Assembly (NCBI GenBank): GCA_937877165.1
Contig: CALEFO010000051.1
Location: forward strand, 1-28,892
DNA length: 28,892 bases
Direction of reading: 5' to 3'
Source of the DNA: an uncultured Lachnospiraceae bacterium
GTDB taxonomy: Bacteria > Bacillota > Clostridia > Lachnospirales > Lachnospiraceae
Below the pieces are notes generated by a model. The model was not told where the DNA came from and did no database searches. It saw only the letters and a list, made by a program, of their open reading frames with translations. Below are positions 22,036-28,892 of this stretch, piece after piece. Made by a program: the position numbers and the translations under genes. The first letter of the stretch is position 1, and each line of letters starts with the position of its first letter.

Positions 22036-22644
22036 ATGAATGTTGTTTTTGTACTGAACAGTATTGCACTTGGCATCGGGCTGGCGATGGATGCATTTTC
22101 CGTGTCGATTGCGAATGGACTGAATGAGCCGCACATGGTGGGAAGGAAGATGTGCGGCATTGCCGGGACCTATGCAGGATACCAGTTTGCGATGCCAATG
22201 ATCGGATGGTTCTGCGTCCATACCATTGCGGAGCAGTTTGAGGCTTTCCGGAAATTTATTCCGTGGATTGCACTGATCCTTCTGGCGTGGATCGGTGGGA
22301 AAATGTTGATGGAAGGGATCAGGAGCGTCCGGGAGAGAAAGAGCCCGGAAGAGAATGGCAAAAAGGTGGAAGCAGCTGCCTGTCTTGGCTTTGGTACGCT
22401 GATGATTCAGGGGGTTGCAACTTCGATCGATGCTCTGTCGGTCGGTTTTACCATTGCGGATTACGGGGCCTGGATGGCAACGGCCTGTTCTCTTCTGGTC
22501 GCTGTAACGACCTTTGTCATCTGCATGTCAGGGCTTCTCTTCGGGAAAAAATTCGGAGAGCGTCTGGCAGATAAGGCAACCATCTGCGGCGGCTTGATTC
22601 TGATTGCGATCGGGTTGGAAATTTTTATCAAGGGCGTGCTCTGA
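22036..22644 (+). CDS. mntP: Manganese efflux pump MntP
   Basis: The 202-residue inner-membrane protein has six helices in two inverted halves, each with the family's Asp motif: GLAMDAFSVSIANG near residue 18 and ATSIDALSVGFTIAD near residue 135. A charged loop (RSVRERKSPEENGKKVEAA) joins the halves. It exports Mn2+. GGGAGG lies 5 nt before the ATG. The Mn2+ riboswitch and terminator upstream give a direct metal-response control. Confidence 0.96.
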   Translation: MNVVFVLNSIALGIGLAMDAFSVSIANGLNEPHMVGRKMCGIAGTYAGYQFAMPMIGWFCVHTIAEQFEAFRKFIPWIALILLAWIGGKMLMEGIRSVRERKSPEENGKKVEAAACLGFGTLMIQGVATSIDALSVGFTIADYGAWMATACSLLVAVTTFVICMSGLLFGKKFGERLADKATICGGLILIAIGLEIFIKGVL

Positions 22645-22690
22645 TTCGCTATGTTGTCTGTAAAAGACACGAAGAAGGGCACTTTGCAAG

Positions 22691-22716
22691 GCGCGGACAG
22701 GTTCCGCGTCTTTTTT
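22691..22716 (+). terminator. Terminator after mntP
   Basis: CGCGGA (22692-22697) pairs with TCCGCG (22703-22708), followed by a T tract to 22716. Confidence 0.8.
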
Positions 22717-22750
22717 AGAAAATCTTCACAGATTGTTTATGAAAAACGGA

Positions 22751-22779
22751 TTGTGACCAATGGTCATGTTTTGTATAAT
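22751..22779 (+). promoter_or_regulatory. Oleate hydratase promoter with overlapping palindrome
   Basis: TTGTGA (22751-22756), a 17-bp spacer and TATAAT (22774-22779). The perfect inverted repeat TGACCA-A-TGGTCA (22754-22766) overlaps the -35 box and is placed to act as an operator. The leader to the ATG is about 107 nt. Confidence 0.8.
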
Positions 22780-22892
22780 AAGGATAGCATATAGAGATCG
22801 GAAGGCTGGCAGCTGCTGAGGCGGCTGCGGACAGCCGTTCCTGTGAAACGATGCACAACGAATATCAGCATGACCAACGGAGGTAATAGCAT

Positions 22893-24887
22893 ATGTATTA
22901 TTCAAGCGGAAACTATGAAGCATTTGTTCGCCCTCTGAAGCCGGAGGGTGTGGATAAGAAATCAGCATATATTGTAGGCTCCGGACTGGCTGCGCTCTCT
23001 GCGGCGTGCTTTCTGGTGCGTGATGGACAGATGAAGGGTGCCAATGTCCATGTCCTGGAGAAGGAAGACGTTCCGGGCGGTGCCTGTGATGGCCTGTACA
23101 TCAACGATATCGGATATGTGATGCGAGGCGGACGTGAGATGGATAATCATTTCGAATGCATGTGGGATCTGTTCCGCTCCATTCCATCCATTGAGACGCC
23201 GGGGGTCAGTGTTTTGGATGAGTACTACTGGCTGAACAAGAAGGATCCCAACTTTTCGCTCTGCCGTGCAACCCACAAGAGAGGGCAGGATGCACATACC
23301 GACAAGAAGTTCGGCCTCTCTGACAAGGGTGCGGAAGAGATCATGAAGCTCTACCTGACACCGGATGAGGATCTGTACAATAAGAGAATCAACGAGGTCT
23401 TCGATGAAGAGGTCTTCGAGAGCAATTTCTGGATGTACTGGCGCACCATGTTTGCGTTTGAGAACTGGCATTCCGCGCTGGAGATGAAGCGCTATCTGCA
23501 GAGATACGTGCATCACATCGGCGGACTTCCGGATTTCACGGCGCTTCGCTTCACCCGCTATAACCAGTATGAATCGATGATCCTTCCGATGATCAAGTAT
23601 CTGGAAGGCTTTGGCGTAAGCTTTGAATATGGCGTGAAGGTAGACAACGTCAAGTTCGACATTCAAAAGGAGAAGAAGGTAGCGACGGCCATTGAGGTGA
23701 CCCGGGACGGCAAGAAGGAGTTCATCCCGCTGACCGAGAATGATCTGGTCTTCATCACCAACGGCGGCTGTGTGGAGAACGCAGCAATGGGAAGTCAGAA
23801 CAAGCCAGCCCCCTTCGATGCATCGCTCCATGAAGGCGGCGGCTGGGACATGTGGCACCGCATTGCGCTGCAGGATCCGTCCTTCGGGCACCCGGAGAAG
23901 TTTGATTACGATCCGGAGCAGACGAACTGGATGAGCGCAACGGTGACGACGCTGGATGACAAGGTCATCCCGTATATCAAGAACATCTGCCACCGGGATC
24001 CCTTCAGCGGCGGTGTTGTGACAGGCGGCATTGTAACGGCCAAAGATTCGTCCTGGCTTCTGTCCTGGACCATCAACCGTCAGCCTCAGTTCAGAGATCA
24101 GCCGAAGGACCAGTGCCTGGTGTGGGTATATGCGCTGTTTTCCGATAAGCCGGGTGACTATGTGAACAAGCCGATGCGGGAGTGTACCGGTAAGGAAATC
24201 TGTGAAGAGTGGCTGTATCACCTTGGCGTCCCGATGGATGAGATCGAAGATCTGGCTGAGAACAGCTGCAACACCGTTCCGGTCATGATGCCGTATATTA
24301 CCGCCTTCTTCATGCCCCGCGAGGCAGGAGACCGTCCGGATGTCGTTCCGGAGGGCGCGGTGAACTTCGCATTCCTCGGGCAGTTTGCCGAGACGCCCAG
24401 AGACACCATCTTCACAACCGAGTACTCCATCCGCACTGGCATGGAGGCAGTCTACACGCTGCTGAATATTGACCGCGGCGTGCCGGAGGTTTGGGGCAGC
24501 ACCTTTGATGTACGGGATCTTCTTCACGCAACGGTAGCGCTTCGTGACGGAAGACCGTTGAATGACGGTTCGATGGGACCGGTTGTGGATGCGGCGCTGA
24601 AGGCAGCGATGCTCAAAATCCGCGGGACGGAGATTGAAAAGCTTCTGAAGGAATATCATGTCATTGAAGAGCCGGAGAAGAAGGATGTTCAGACGGTGAT
24701 CAAGGATACCGTGACGGATGGTGTTCAGAAGGCAAAGGACGGCATCAATGCGGTGAAGGAGAAGCTTCCGAAGAATGCGGAAGAGGCGAAGGACCTTGTC
24801 GCAGAGAATAAGACGGCACTGGCGGCAGGAGCCGCGGTTGCCGTGGCGCTCGGAGCGATTGCACATCTGACGCACAAGAAGAAGTGA
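22893..24887 (+). CDS. ohyA: Oleate hydratase with C-terminal membrane-anchor extension
   Basis: The 664-residue FAD enzyme adds water to the cis-9 double bond of unsaturated fatty acids (10-hydroxystearate from oleate), a detoxifying reaction. FAD binding is at AYIVGSGLAALSAACFLVRD (residues 25-44), the conserved acid is E82 in MRGGREMDNHFECMWDLF, and FWMYWRTMFAFENWHS and the C-terminal FAFLGQFAETPRDTIFTTEY are typical. The core ends near residue 597. Most family members end there (about 570-590 residues). Here 67 more residues follow: an amphipathic Lys/Glu/Ala/Val stretch (VQTVIKDTVTDGVQKAKDG and on) and a hydrophobic Ala/Val helix at about 642-659, ending HLTHKKK. This looks like a tail anchor. 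GGAGG precedes the ATG by about 9 nt. Confidence 0.95.
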   Translation: MYYSSGNYEAFVRPLKPEGVDKKSAYIVGSGLAALSAACFLVRDGQMKGANVHVLEKEDVPGGACDGLYINDIGYVMRGGREMDNHFECMWDLFRSIPSIETPGVSVLDEYYWLNKKDPNFSLCRATHKRGQDAHTDKKFGLSDKGAEEIMKLYLTPDEDLYNKRINEVFDEEVFESNFWMYWRTMFAFENWHSALEMKRYLQRYVHHIGGLPDFTALRFTRYNQYESMILPMIKYLEGFGVSFEYGVKVDNVKFDIQKEKKVATAIEVTRDGKKEFIPLTENDLVFITNGGCVENAAMGSQNKPAPFDASLHEGGGWDMWHRIALQDPSFGHPEKFDYDPEQTNWMSATVTTLDDKVIPYIKNICHRDPFSGGVVTGGIVTAKDSSWLLSWTINRQPQFRDQPKDQCLVWVYALFSDKPGDYVNKPMRECTGKEICEEWLYHLGVPMDEIEDLAENSCNTVPVMMPYITAFFMPREAGDRPDVVPEGAVNFAFLGQFAETPRDTIFTTEYSIRTGMEAVYTLLNIDRGVPEVWGSTFDVRDLLHATVALRDGRPLNDGSMGPVVDAALKAAMLKIRGTEIEKLLKEYHVIEEPEKKDVQTVIKDTVTDGVQKAKDGINAVKEKLPKNAEEAKDLVAENKTALAAGAAVAVALGAIAHLTHKKK

Positions 24888-24923
24888 TAAACGGGAAGAC
24901 TTTGGAAGAGAAAGCATAAAACG

Positions 24924-24964
24924 GGCTGCAGCATCAGAGAGAAAAACAGATGCTGCAGCCTTTT
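24924..24964. terminator. Bidirectional terminator between ohyA and kdpE
   Basis: GGCTGCAGCATC (24924-24935) and GATGCTGCAGCC (24949-24960) are perfect 12-base arms followed by TTTT; on the other strand AAAAC becomes a T tract. It separates the convergent ohyA and kdpDE transcripts. Confidence 0.88.
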
Positions 24965-25036
24965 GCTATGCGTGGTGGGGGCGTCCGGCAGTGCGTGCCC
25001 CGATGGAAGAGCTTCCTGCAGGGAAGAGGGGAGATG

Positions 25037-25741
25037 TCAGGTCGCTTCGATGAGCCGATAGCCGACGCCTGCATCTGTAAATATAAATTCGGGTTCCGCC
25101 GGATTTTTTTCAATTTTGCGCCGGATATTCGCCATGTTGACGCGCAGGATTTTGTTGTCGGACTTCATGTTCGGGCCCCAGATTTCCTGCATGATGGCAT
25201 CGTAGGTAATGACACGGCCGGAGTACTTGGCAAGGAGGGCAACGATCCGGTATTCGTTCTGTGTCAGGTGCACATCCTTGCCGCGGATGAATACCTGGTG
25301 CTTGTTGAAATCAATGCGCAGATCGCCCGCCTGAAACTGCTCGCTTTCGGATAGAGAGCTCTGAACGACCGTGTGGGAGTGACGGAGAGCGGTCCGGATT
25401 CTTGCGAGAAGTTCGGAGGTTCCGAAGGGCTTGGTGATGTAATCATCTGCACCAAGATCGAAGGCCTGAACCTTGTCGCTCTCGTGGTCGCGCGCAGAGA
25501 CTACGAGAATTGGCAGAGTGGACCAGGTGCGAATCCGGCGAATGATTTCGACACCATCCATATCAGGAAGTCCTAAGTCCAGAATCACAAGGTTCGGACA
25601 CTGAGAGCCGGCAATGGTCAGCGCCTCAGAACCGGTGCGGGCGATAAAAACCTCATAATTATTGGCACGCAGGACGGCCTTCATCAGGTTGATGATGCTG
25701 TTGTCATCTTCAATGATTAAAATACTGTCGCGAATTTGCAT
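25037..25741 (-). CDS. kdpE: KdpE-like response regulator
   Basis: The 234-residue OmpR-family regulator has a receiver domain (residues 5-120) with acidic pair E11/D12, phosphoacceptor D55 in VILDLGLPDMDG and K104 in DYITKPF, and a winged-helix DNA-binding domain (about 135-232) with VHLTQNEYRIVALLAKYSGRV, then LRVNMANIRRKIE. It is close to KdpE, the K+-responsive regulator. The start at 25741 has AAAGGAGA 8 nt upstream; the frame runs 99 codons further up through the kinase gene but that part is a shadow. It lies 22 bp after the kinase stop, in one operon. No kdpFABC is present in the window. Confidence 0.92.
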   Translation of the reverse strand: MQIRDSILIIEDDNSIINLMKAVLRANNYEVFIARTGSEALTIAGSQCPNLVILDLGLPDMDGVEIIRRIRTWSTLPILVVSARDHESDKVQAFDLGADDYITKPFGTSELLARIRTALRHSHTVVQSSLSESEQFQAGDLRIDFNKHQVFIRGKDVHLTQNEYRIVALLAKYSGRVITYDAIMQEIWGPNMKSDNKILRVNMANIRRKIEKNPAEPEFIFTDAGVGYRLIEAT

Positions 25742-25763
25742 GACGGATCTCCTTTTTGGCAAA

Positions 25764-26852
25764 TCAGGAATTGGCGTTTTCCAGAGGAAGGGAAAACCAG
25801 ACTCTTGCACCGCCCTCCGGGCGGTTTTCTGCCTGCATGGTGCCACGGTGTGCCCGGACGATGGACATGCAGACAGAAAGACCGATCTGCATATTATGAT
25901 GGGAAGAGTCGGTGTCACGGGAATGAAGCGGCAGAGTCCCGTCAAACATATGCGGGAGAATCTGCGGATCAATGCCAACGCCATCATCCTCCACGGAGAA
26001 AACCGCATAGCCCGGCGTGTGAGTGACATGAATGACAATGTGTGAAATGTCTCTGCCGTGCATCACCGAGTTGTCAATCAGATTCAGAAGAACCTGCTCA
26101 ATGAGAACCGGATCCATCGGAACGAGAAGAACCTCTCCTGGCACATCGACCTGAACCGGAATGGAAGGGCTGTGCTTGTGGAATTTTTGAACCGCACTGC
26201 TGACCACCTCCTCCGCAAGCTCATCGGATTTTGCAATATTGGTACTGCCGCCGCTGATGCGTGTGATGGAAAGGATATTCTCCACAATGCGGTTCAGCCA
26301 CTGCGCTTCGGTCCGGATGTCGCCGGTCAGCGTTTTCTTCTGTTCATCGTCCAGACAGTCGTAATTGTCGAGAATAGCAGAGGCGGAACCGACGATGGAA
26401 GTCAGAGGAGTCCGGATATCATGGGAAACAGAGCGCAGAAGATTGGCACGCATCTGCTCCCGTTCCATCTGAAGCTTGATTTGTTCCTGCTGTTTGATCT
26501 GTGTCGTCAGTGCACTGATGATCACCGTGACCGTCAGCATCACGGCGAATGTCAGAGGATATCCTGTGATGGAGAAATTCAGACGGAAATATGGATAGGT
26601 AAACAGGCAGTTCACGCTGAACAATGCGAGAAAAGACGCTGCAATGCCATATCGATAGCCGTCGGTAAAACGTGAAATGATTACAATGGCCAGTACAAAA
26701 ATAAGTGGTACATGTGTATCCGTGGAAACAAATTGATGCAGGATGGCGCAGATCACAGCAGTCAGGAAAAGAACGCCGCAGGTAATCAGAACATTCCGGC
26801 GTACCGGGCAGGAATCCTGCCAAACAGTTCCCGCTTTTGAAGGTTTCATCAT
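25764..26852 (-). CDS. kdpD: KdpD-like sensor histidine kinase lacking the N-terminal sensor
   Basis: The 362-residue protein starts at the transmembrane block: DUF4118-type helices at about 19-41, 48-60, 68-85 and 98-117. HisKA follows with phosphorylated H144 in RSVSHDIRTPLTSIVGS, then HATPase with the N box LLNLIDNSVMHG and VEDDGVGIDP; the G2 box (IGLSVCMSIVRAHRG) departs from the usual GLGL. Full-length KdpD (about 890 residues) carries KdpD and Usp domains before this; they are absent here, as in several Firmicutes short forms. The start at 26852 (MMKPSKAG) has GAAGGGA about 10 nt upstream. A 46-residue membrane gene precedes it by 71 bp. Confidence 0.9.
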   Translation of the reverse strand: MMKPSKAGTVWQDSCPVRRNVLITCGVLFLTAVICAILHQFVSTDTHVPLIFVLAIVIISRFTDGYRYGIAASFLALFSVNCLFTYPYFRLNFSITGYPLTFAVMLTVTVIISALTTQIKQQEQIKLQMEREQMRANLLRSVSHDIRTPLTSIVGSASAILDNYDCLDDEQKKTLTGDIRTEAQWLNRIVENILSITRISGGSTNIAKSDELAEEVVSSAVQKFHKHSPSIPVQVDVPGEVLLVPMDPVLIEQVLLNLIDNSVMHGRDISHIVIHVTHTPGYAVFSVEDDGVGIDPQILPHMFDGTLPLHSRDTDSSHHNMQIGLSVCMSIVRAHRGTMQAENRPEGGARVWFSLPLENANS

Positions 26853-26923
26853 GGAACAGCTTCCCTTCTCCGGCCCGGCTGTATTCTCAAGACGCCGAGA
26901 ATGTCCGCATGGTCCGGCAGAAA

Positions 26924-27064
26924 TCAGATTATCGATTCCCCGGTGCGCCTCCACTGAATCATCTTCCAGACGATATAAACGGGGAGCGTAATGACAACGT
27001 AAAGCGTTGCGCAGACACCGGAAATCACTTCAACAAGCATCATGAACAGAATCAGCAAATTCAT
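26924..27064 (-). CDS. Small membrane protein upstream of kdpDE, 46 residues
   Basis: On the minus strand GGAGGT lies 8 nt before an ATG that opens a 46-codon frame: MNLLILFMMLVEVISGV, then CATLYVVITLPVYIVWKMIQ and a basic end WRRTGESII. Residues 2-34 are nearly all hydrophobic, so it is a membrane peptide with a basic C-terminal tail on the inside. It lies in the leader between a good -10 box and kdpD. The place recalls KdpF, a small subunit of the Kdp ATPase, but the sequence is not obviously KdpF and the ATPase is absent. Strong ribosome binding site and composition argue for a real gene. Confidence 0.65.
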   Translation of the reverse strand: MNLLILFMMLVEVISGVCATLYVVITLPVYIVWKMIQWRRTGESII

Positions 27065-27128
27065 TGTACAGTACCTCCATAAATTGAATCAGCGAGAGGA
27101 TAGCACAGCGAATTGGATCCTTTCTATC

Positions 27129-27137
27129 ATTATACCA
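27129..27137 (-). promoter_or_regulatory. Probable promoter of the small protein-kdpDE operon
   Basis: On the minus strand TG-G-TATAAT is an extended -10 box about 65 nt before the small membrane gene's ATG. No good -35 is visible. Confidence 0.55.
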
Positions 27138-27478
27138 GAGTCTTAACGGCGGCTTGGCCGGGGAGGCTGGTTTCTTAGCAGAACCATAGCAGAGCATACC
27201 GGCGGAAGGAACAGAAATCAGTGAGCCAGACTGCCGGTTCCTGCGGCTGGCCGTCTGCCGGAAGGAAACAGCAGGAGGGGCCGCTGCACAGGAAATTCGG
27301 CAGTTAGCATAAACAAACAACAATACAGAGAAAATATATCGGGCAGAATTCCATATGAAAAAGCAACAAAATATGAAAAGTGCCTAAATTTTTTCTAAAT
27401 ATTTTGAATCCACTTTGCCGGATTCATGCTATGATTGTATCAATTTCTATATGGATAACGAAGGATAAACCGTAAGAG
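27138..27478 (+). promoter_or_regulatory. Long intergenic region before the unknown membrane gene
   Basis: No gene was found in about 340 bp. The left part has two CTGCCGG repeats (27228 and 27256 regions) and no useful frame. The right part (27330-27410) is A+T rich with A and T runs, followed by an extended -10 TG-C-TATGAT (27427-27435), 44 bp before the next ATG, which may be the promoter of that gene. Confidence 0.45.
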
Positions 27479-28480
27479 ATGGGTATAGCAAAACCACTGA
27501 GCCGGATCACGATCGAGGAAACACAGATCAAAGCCGACCGTAAGAAATGCCGGAAATATGATCAGTGCGGACTGGGTGAGAAGGCCGTCTACATGGGAAG
27601 CACAATGCATCCCCGGAATTATTATATTCCGTATGAAGCCATCACCAATGTGTTCAAACGGGTCGGTGCGAGCAACCCGGAGGGAAAGGGCTTTCTTGCT
27701 CCGGTTCTGTTCATTGTCGTGCGCTACGATGACGGCAGGGAACAGGAATGCTCCTTCCGCTATCTGCAGGATGCCGACAAGATGCTGGACGATCTGGAGA
27801 AGAATCATCCGGAGATACCGCTTCTGTCCCCTGAAGGTATGCGCAGGAAGAAGGAGCGGGAGGCCACCGAAGCGAGGATTCAGGCCAATGCGCTGACGAA
27901 GGAGGCGCTTCGCAGCAAAAAGCTTCTGGAGGATGCGAGATGGGAGGTACATAAACGTCCCGCTCTTTATGAGAAGCTTGCCGCCATGGCGAAGATGAAA
28001 CGGCATGCGGACCTGATGAAGCCGTCCGTTCGCTATATCGCAGTGGGGCTTCTTGCGGCGGGAGTTCTTGTGACACTGGCAGGTGCCATTGTCATGAGGA
28101 GCATGAACCGGAGCATTGGTGTGGTCACTGCGCTGTTTGGAATCATGCTGGTATTCCTTGCCATCAACAGCAAAGGACTTCCCAGTAAGATGACCAATCG
28201 AAAGCTTCGGGACAGGGAGTATGAAGAAGCGCTGAATGCGATGAAGAACTCGCTGAAGCATCTTCCGGATTTTCCGATTCCATGCTGCTATGCGCATCCG
28301 TATACGTTTGACCGCATGATCCGGATCCTTCAGGAGGAGCGGGCGCAGACCGTGGAACAGGCACTGGAGGTTCTGAAGGCGGACCTGAAGTCCATGGATT
28401 CCAGCGTTGCGCTTTCCGGCGACGATTTCAAACAGGTCGTCACCATCAAGCCCATGTTTACTGTGCAGGATTATAAATAA
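27479..28480 (+). CDS. Unknown protein: PH-like N-domain, coiled coil, two membrane helices
   Basis: The 333-residue protein is not one I recognise. Residues about 30-105 have the pattern of a bacterial PH-like domain (AVYMGSTMHPRNYYIPYEAITNVFKR, then VLFIVVRYDDGREQECSFRYLQDADKMLDDL). Residues 117-170 are highly charged and probably coiled coil. Two membrane helices follow (about YIAVGLLAAGVLVTLAGAIV and GVVTALFGIMLVFLAI) and a C-terminal cytoplasmic part of about 110 residues with a KLRDREYEEALNAMKNSLKH helix. The ribosome binding site is weak (GAAGGA, 13 nt from the ATG). It stands alone between kdp and cstA. It could be a membrane-associated scaffold; no enzymatic motif is seen. Confidence 0.7.
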   Translation: MGIAKPLSRITIEETQIKADRKKCRKYDQCGLGEKAVYMGSTMHPRNYYIPYEAITNVFKRVGASNPEGKGFLAPVLFIVVRYDDGREQECSFRYLQDADKMLDDLEKNHPEIPLLSPEGMRRKKEREATEARIQANALTKEALRSKKLLEDARWEVHKRPALYEKLAAMAKMKRHADLMKPSVRYIAVGLLAAGVLVTLAGAIVMRSMNRSIGVVTALFGIMLVFLAINSKGLPSKMTNRKLRDREYEEALNAMKNSLKHLPDFPIPCCYAHPYTFDRMIRILQEERAQTVEQALEVLKADLKSMDSSVALSGDDFKQVVTIKPMFTVQDYK

Positions 28481-28524
28481 GGCCAATATTTACGATCCTG
28501 TTTAGTAAGAATATATGTTATGAG

Positions 28525-28560
28525 CTGGCCACATGTACCCACAAATCACTGTGTGACCAG
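28525..28560 (+). promoter_or_regulatory. Hairpin directly before the cstA ribosome binding site
   Basis: CTGG-CC-ACA pairs with TGT-GTGA-CCAG, and the stem ends one base before GAAGGAGGAG. It could affect ribosome access or message stability. Two GGCCA/TGGCC copies lie nearby. Confidence 0.35.
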
Positions 28561-28572
28561 GAAGGAGGAGAT

Positions 28573-28892
28573 ATGGCAACATTTTTAATTGGCCTCGTAA
28601 TCCTTATCGGCGGGGGACTCCTGTACGGTAAGTTCTGCGAGAACGTCTTCGGACCGGATGATCGCGAGACGCCTGCATTTGCAAAGCAGGACGGCGTTGA
28701 CTACGTTCCTATGAAGACATGGAAGAACAGCTTGATCAACCTGCTGAACATCGCAGGAACCGGCCCGATCCTTGGACCTGTTCAGGGTATTCTGTTCGGA
28801 CCCATTGCATTCCTTGCAATTCCGATCGGAAACGTCATCGGCGGATCCATGCATGACTACTTCAGCGGTATGATCTGCACCCGTGACGGCGG
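28573..28892 (+). CDS. cstA: Carbon starvation protein CstA (N-terminal part)
   Basis: The frame starts MATFLIGLVILIGGGLLYGKF with AAGGAGGAG ahead and runs off the window after 106 codons. The segment DDRETPAFAKQDGVDYVPM followed by KTWKNSLINLLNIAGTGPIL and GPIQG-like GPVQGILFGP, then GGSMHDYFSGM, is characteristic of CstA, an inner-membrane peptide/pyruvate transporter of many helices. Only the first helices are seen; the gene continues to the right. Confidence 0.92.
   Translation, partial: MATFLIGLVILIGGGLLYGKFCENVFGPDDRETPAFAKQDGVDYVPMKTWKNSLINLLNIAGTGPILGPVQGILFGPIAFLAIPIGNVIGGSMHDYFSGMICTRDG

Noticed and set aside
22962..24917. 651-codon open frame antisense to oleate hydratase
   Set aside because: It mirrors the ohyA reading frame over its full length, its product has no family resemblance, and it has no ribosome binding site. 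It is a composition shadow.
25742..26038. 99-residue N-terminal extension of the response regulator
   Set aside because: It overlaps the kinase gene in another frame; the receiver domain begins at 25741 with its own ribosome binding site.
27030..27323. 97-codon minus-strand frame in the long intergenic region
   Set aside because: The product is Ser/Ala/Arg-rich without hydrophobic pattern, has no ribosome binding site and overlaps the better small membrane gene.
1..28892. CRISPR array, tRNA/rRNA genes, IS elements, prophage or toxin-antitoxin modules
   Set aside because: I found no regularly spaced repeats, no cloverleaf with CCA-type end, no transposase, integrase or phage gene, and no typical toxin pair.

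Overview
The window looks like chromosomal DNA from a Gram-positive Clostridia/Lachnospiraceae-type bacterium of medium GC content. This rests on strong AGGAGG-type ribosome binding sites, Bacillus-type parS and LexA-box sequences, a DUF4446-serS pair, a Y-family polymerase paired with a YolD-like partner, and gene families common in Lachnospiraceae (DUF3881, KdpDE-like kinase, CstA). The species cannot be named from the sequence alone. A perfect parS palindrome next to serS suggests that the left end lies near the replication origin.

Layout. 1-3136: a DUF4446 membrane protein, parS, serS and a DUF3881-like protein. 3299-10359: a metabolic cluster on the + strand comprising pxpB, pxpC, a D-amino acid aminotransferase, a DUF1445 protein (D-glutamate cyclase N-domain family), pxpA, a DUF4392 protein (D-glutamate cyclase C-domain family), alanine racemase and a 48-residue membrane protein. 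Together these could interconvert L-Ala, D-Ala, D-Glu, 5-oxoproline and L-Glu. 10481-13539: hsp20 behind a promoter with an embedded inverted repeat, a CDF-type transporter, and a convergent CPA2 antiporter. 13791-17014: a cytosolic serine hydrolase, then on the minus strand a Y-family polymerase and YolD-like pair whose promoter has a LexA box in its spacer. 17395-20105: a sugar-binding lipoprotein without permeases and a YihS-like sugar isomerase. 20388-22644: an HTH protein with a ten-G tract near its 3' end, then mntP under a Mn2+ (yybP-ykoY) riboswitch with a terminator. 22893-27064: oleate hydratase with an unusual membrane-anchor tail, convergent to a small membrane protein-kdpD-kdpE operon. 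27479-28892: an unknown PH-like/two-TM protein and the start of cstA.

The most unusual feature is a repeated, hairpin-rich element (1-55, 4076-4186, 7261-7394) that ends with its own Shine-Dalgarno sequence exactly 4 nt before the ATG of three unrelated genes (DUF4446, pxpC, pxpA). Related hairpin modules occur at 5231-5307 and 13734-13783. It looks like a portable structured 5'UTR module. The second notable point is the D-glutamate/5-oxoproline cluster, in which the two domains fused in animal D-glutamate cyclase are separate genes beside pxpABC, D-amino acid aminotransferase and alanine racemase. No tRNA, rRNA, transposase, phage gene or CRISPR array was seen.
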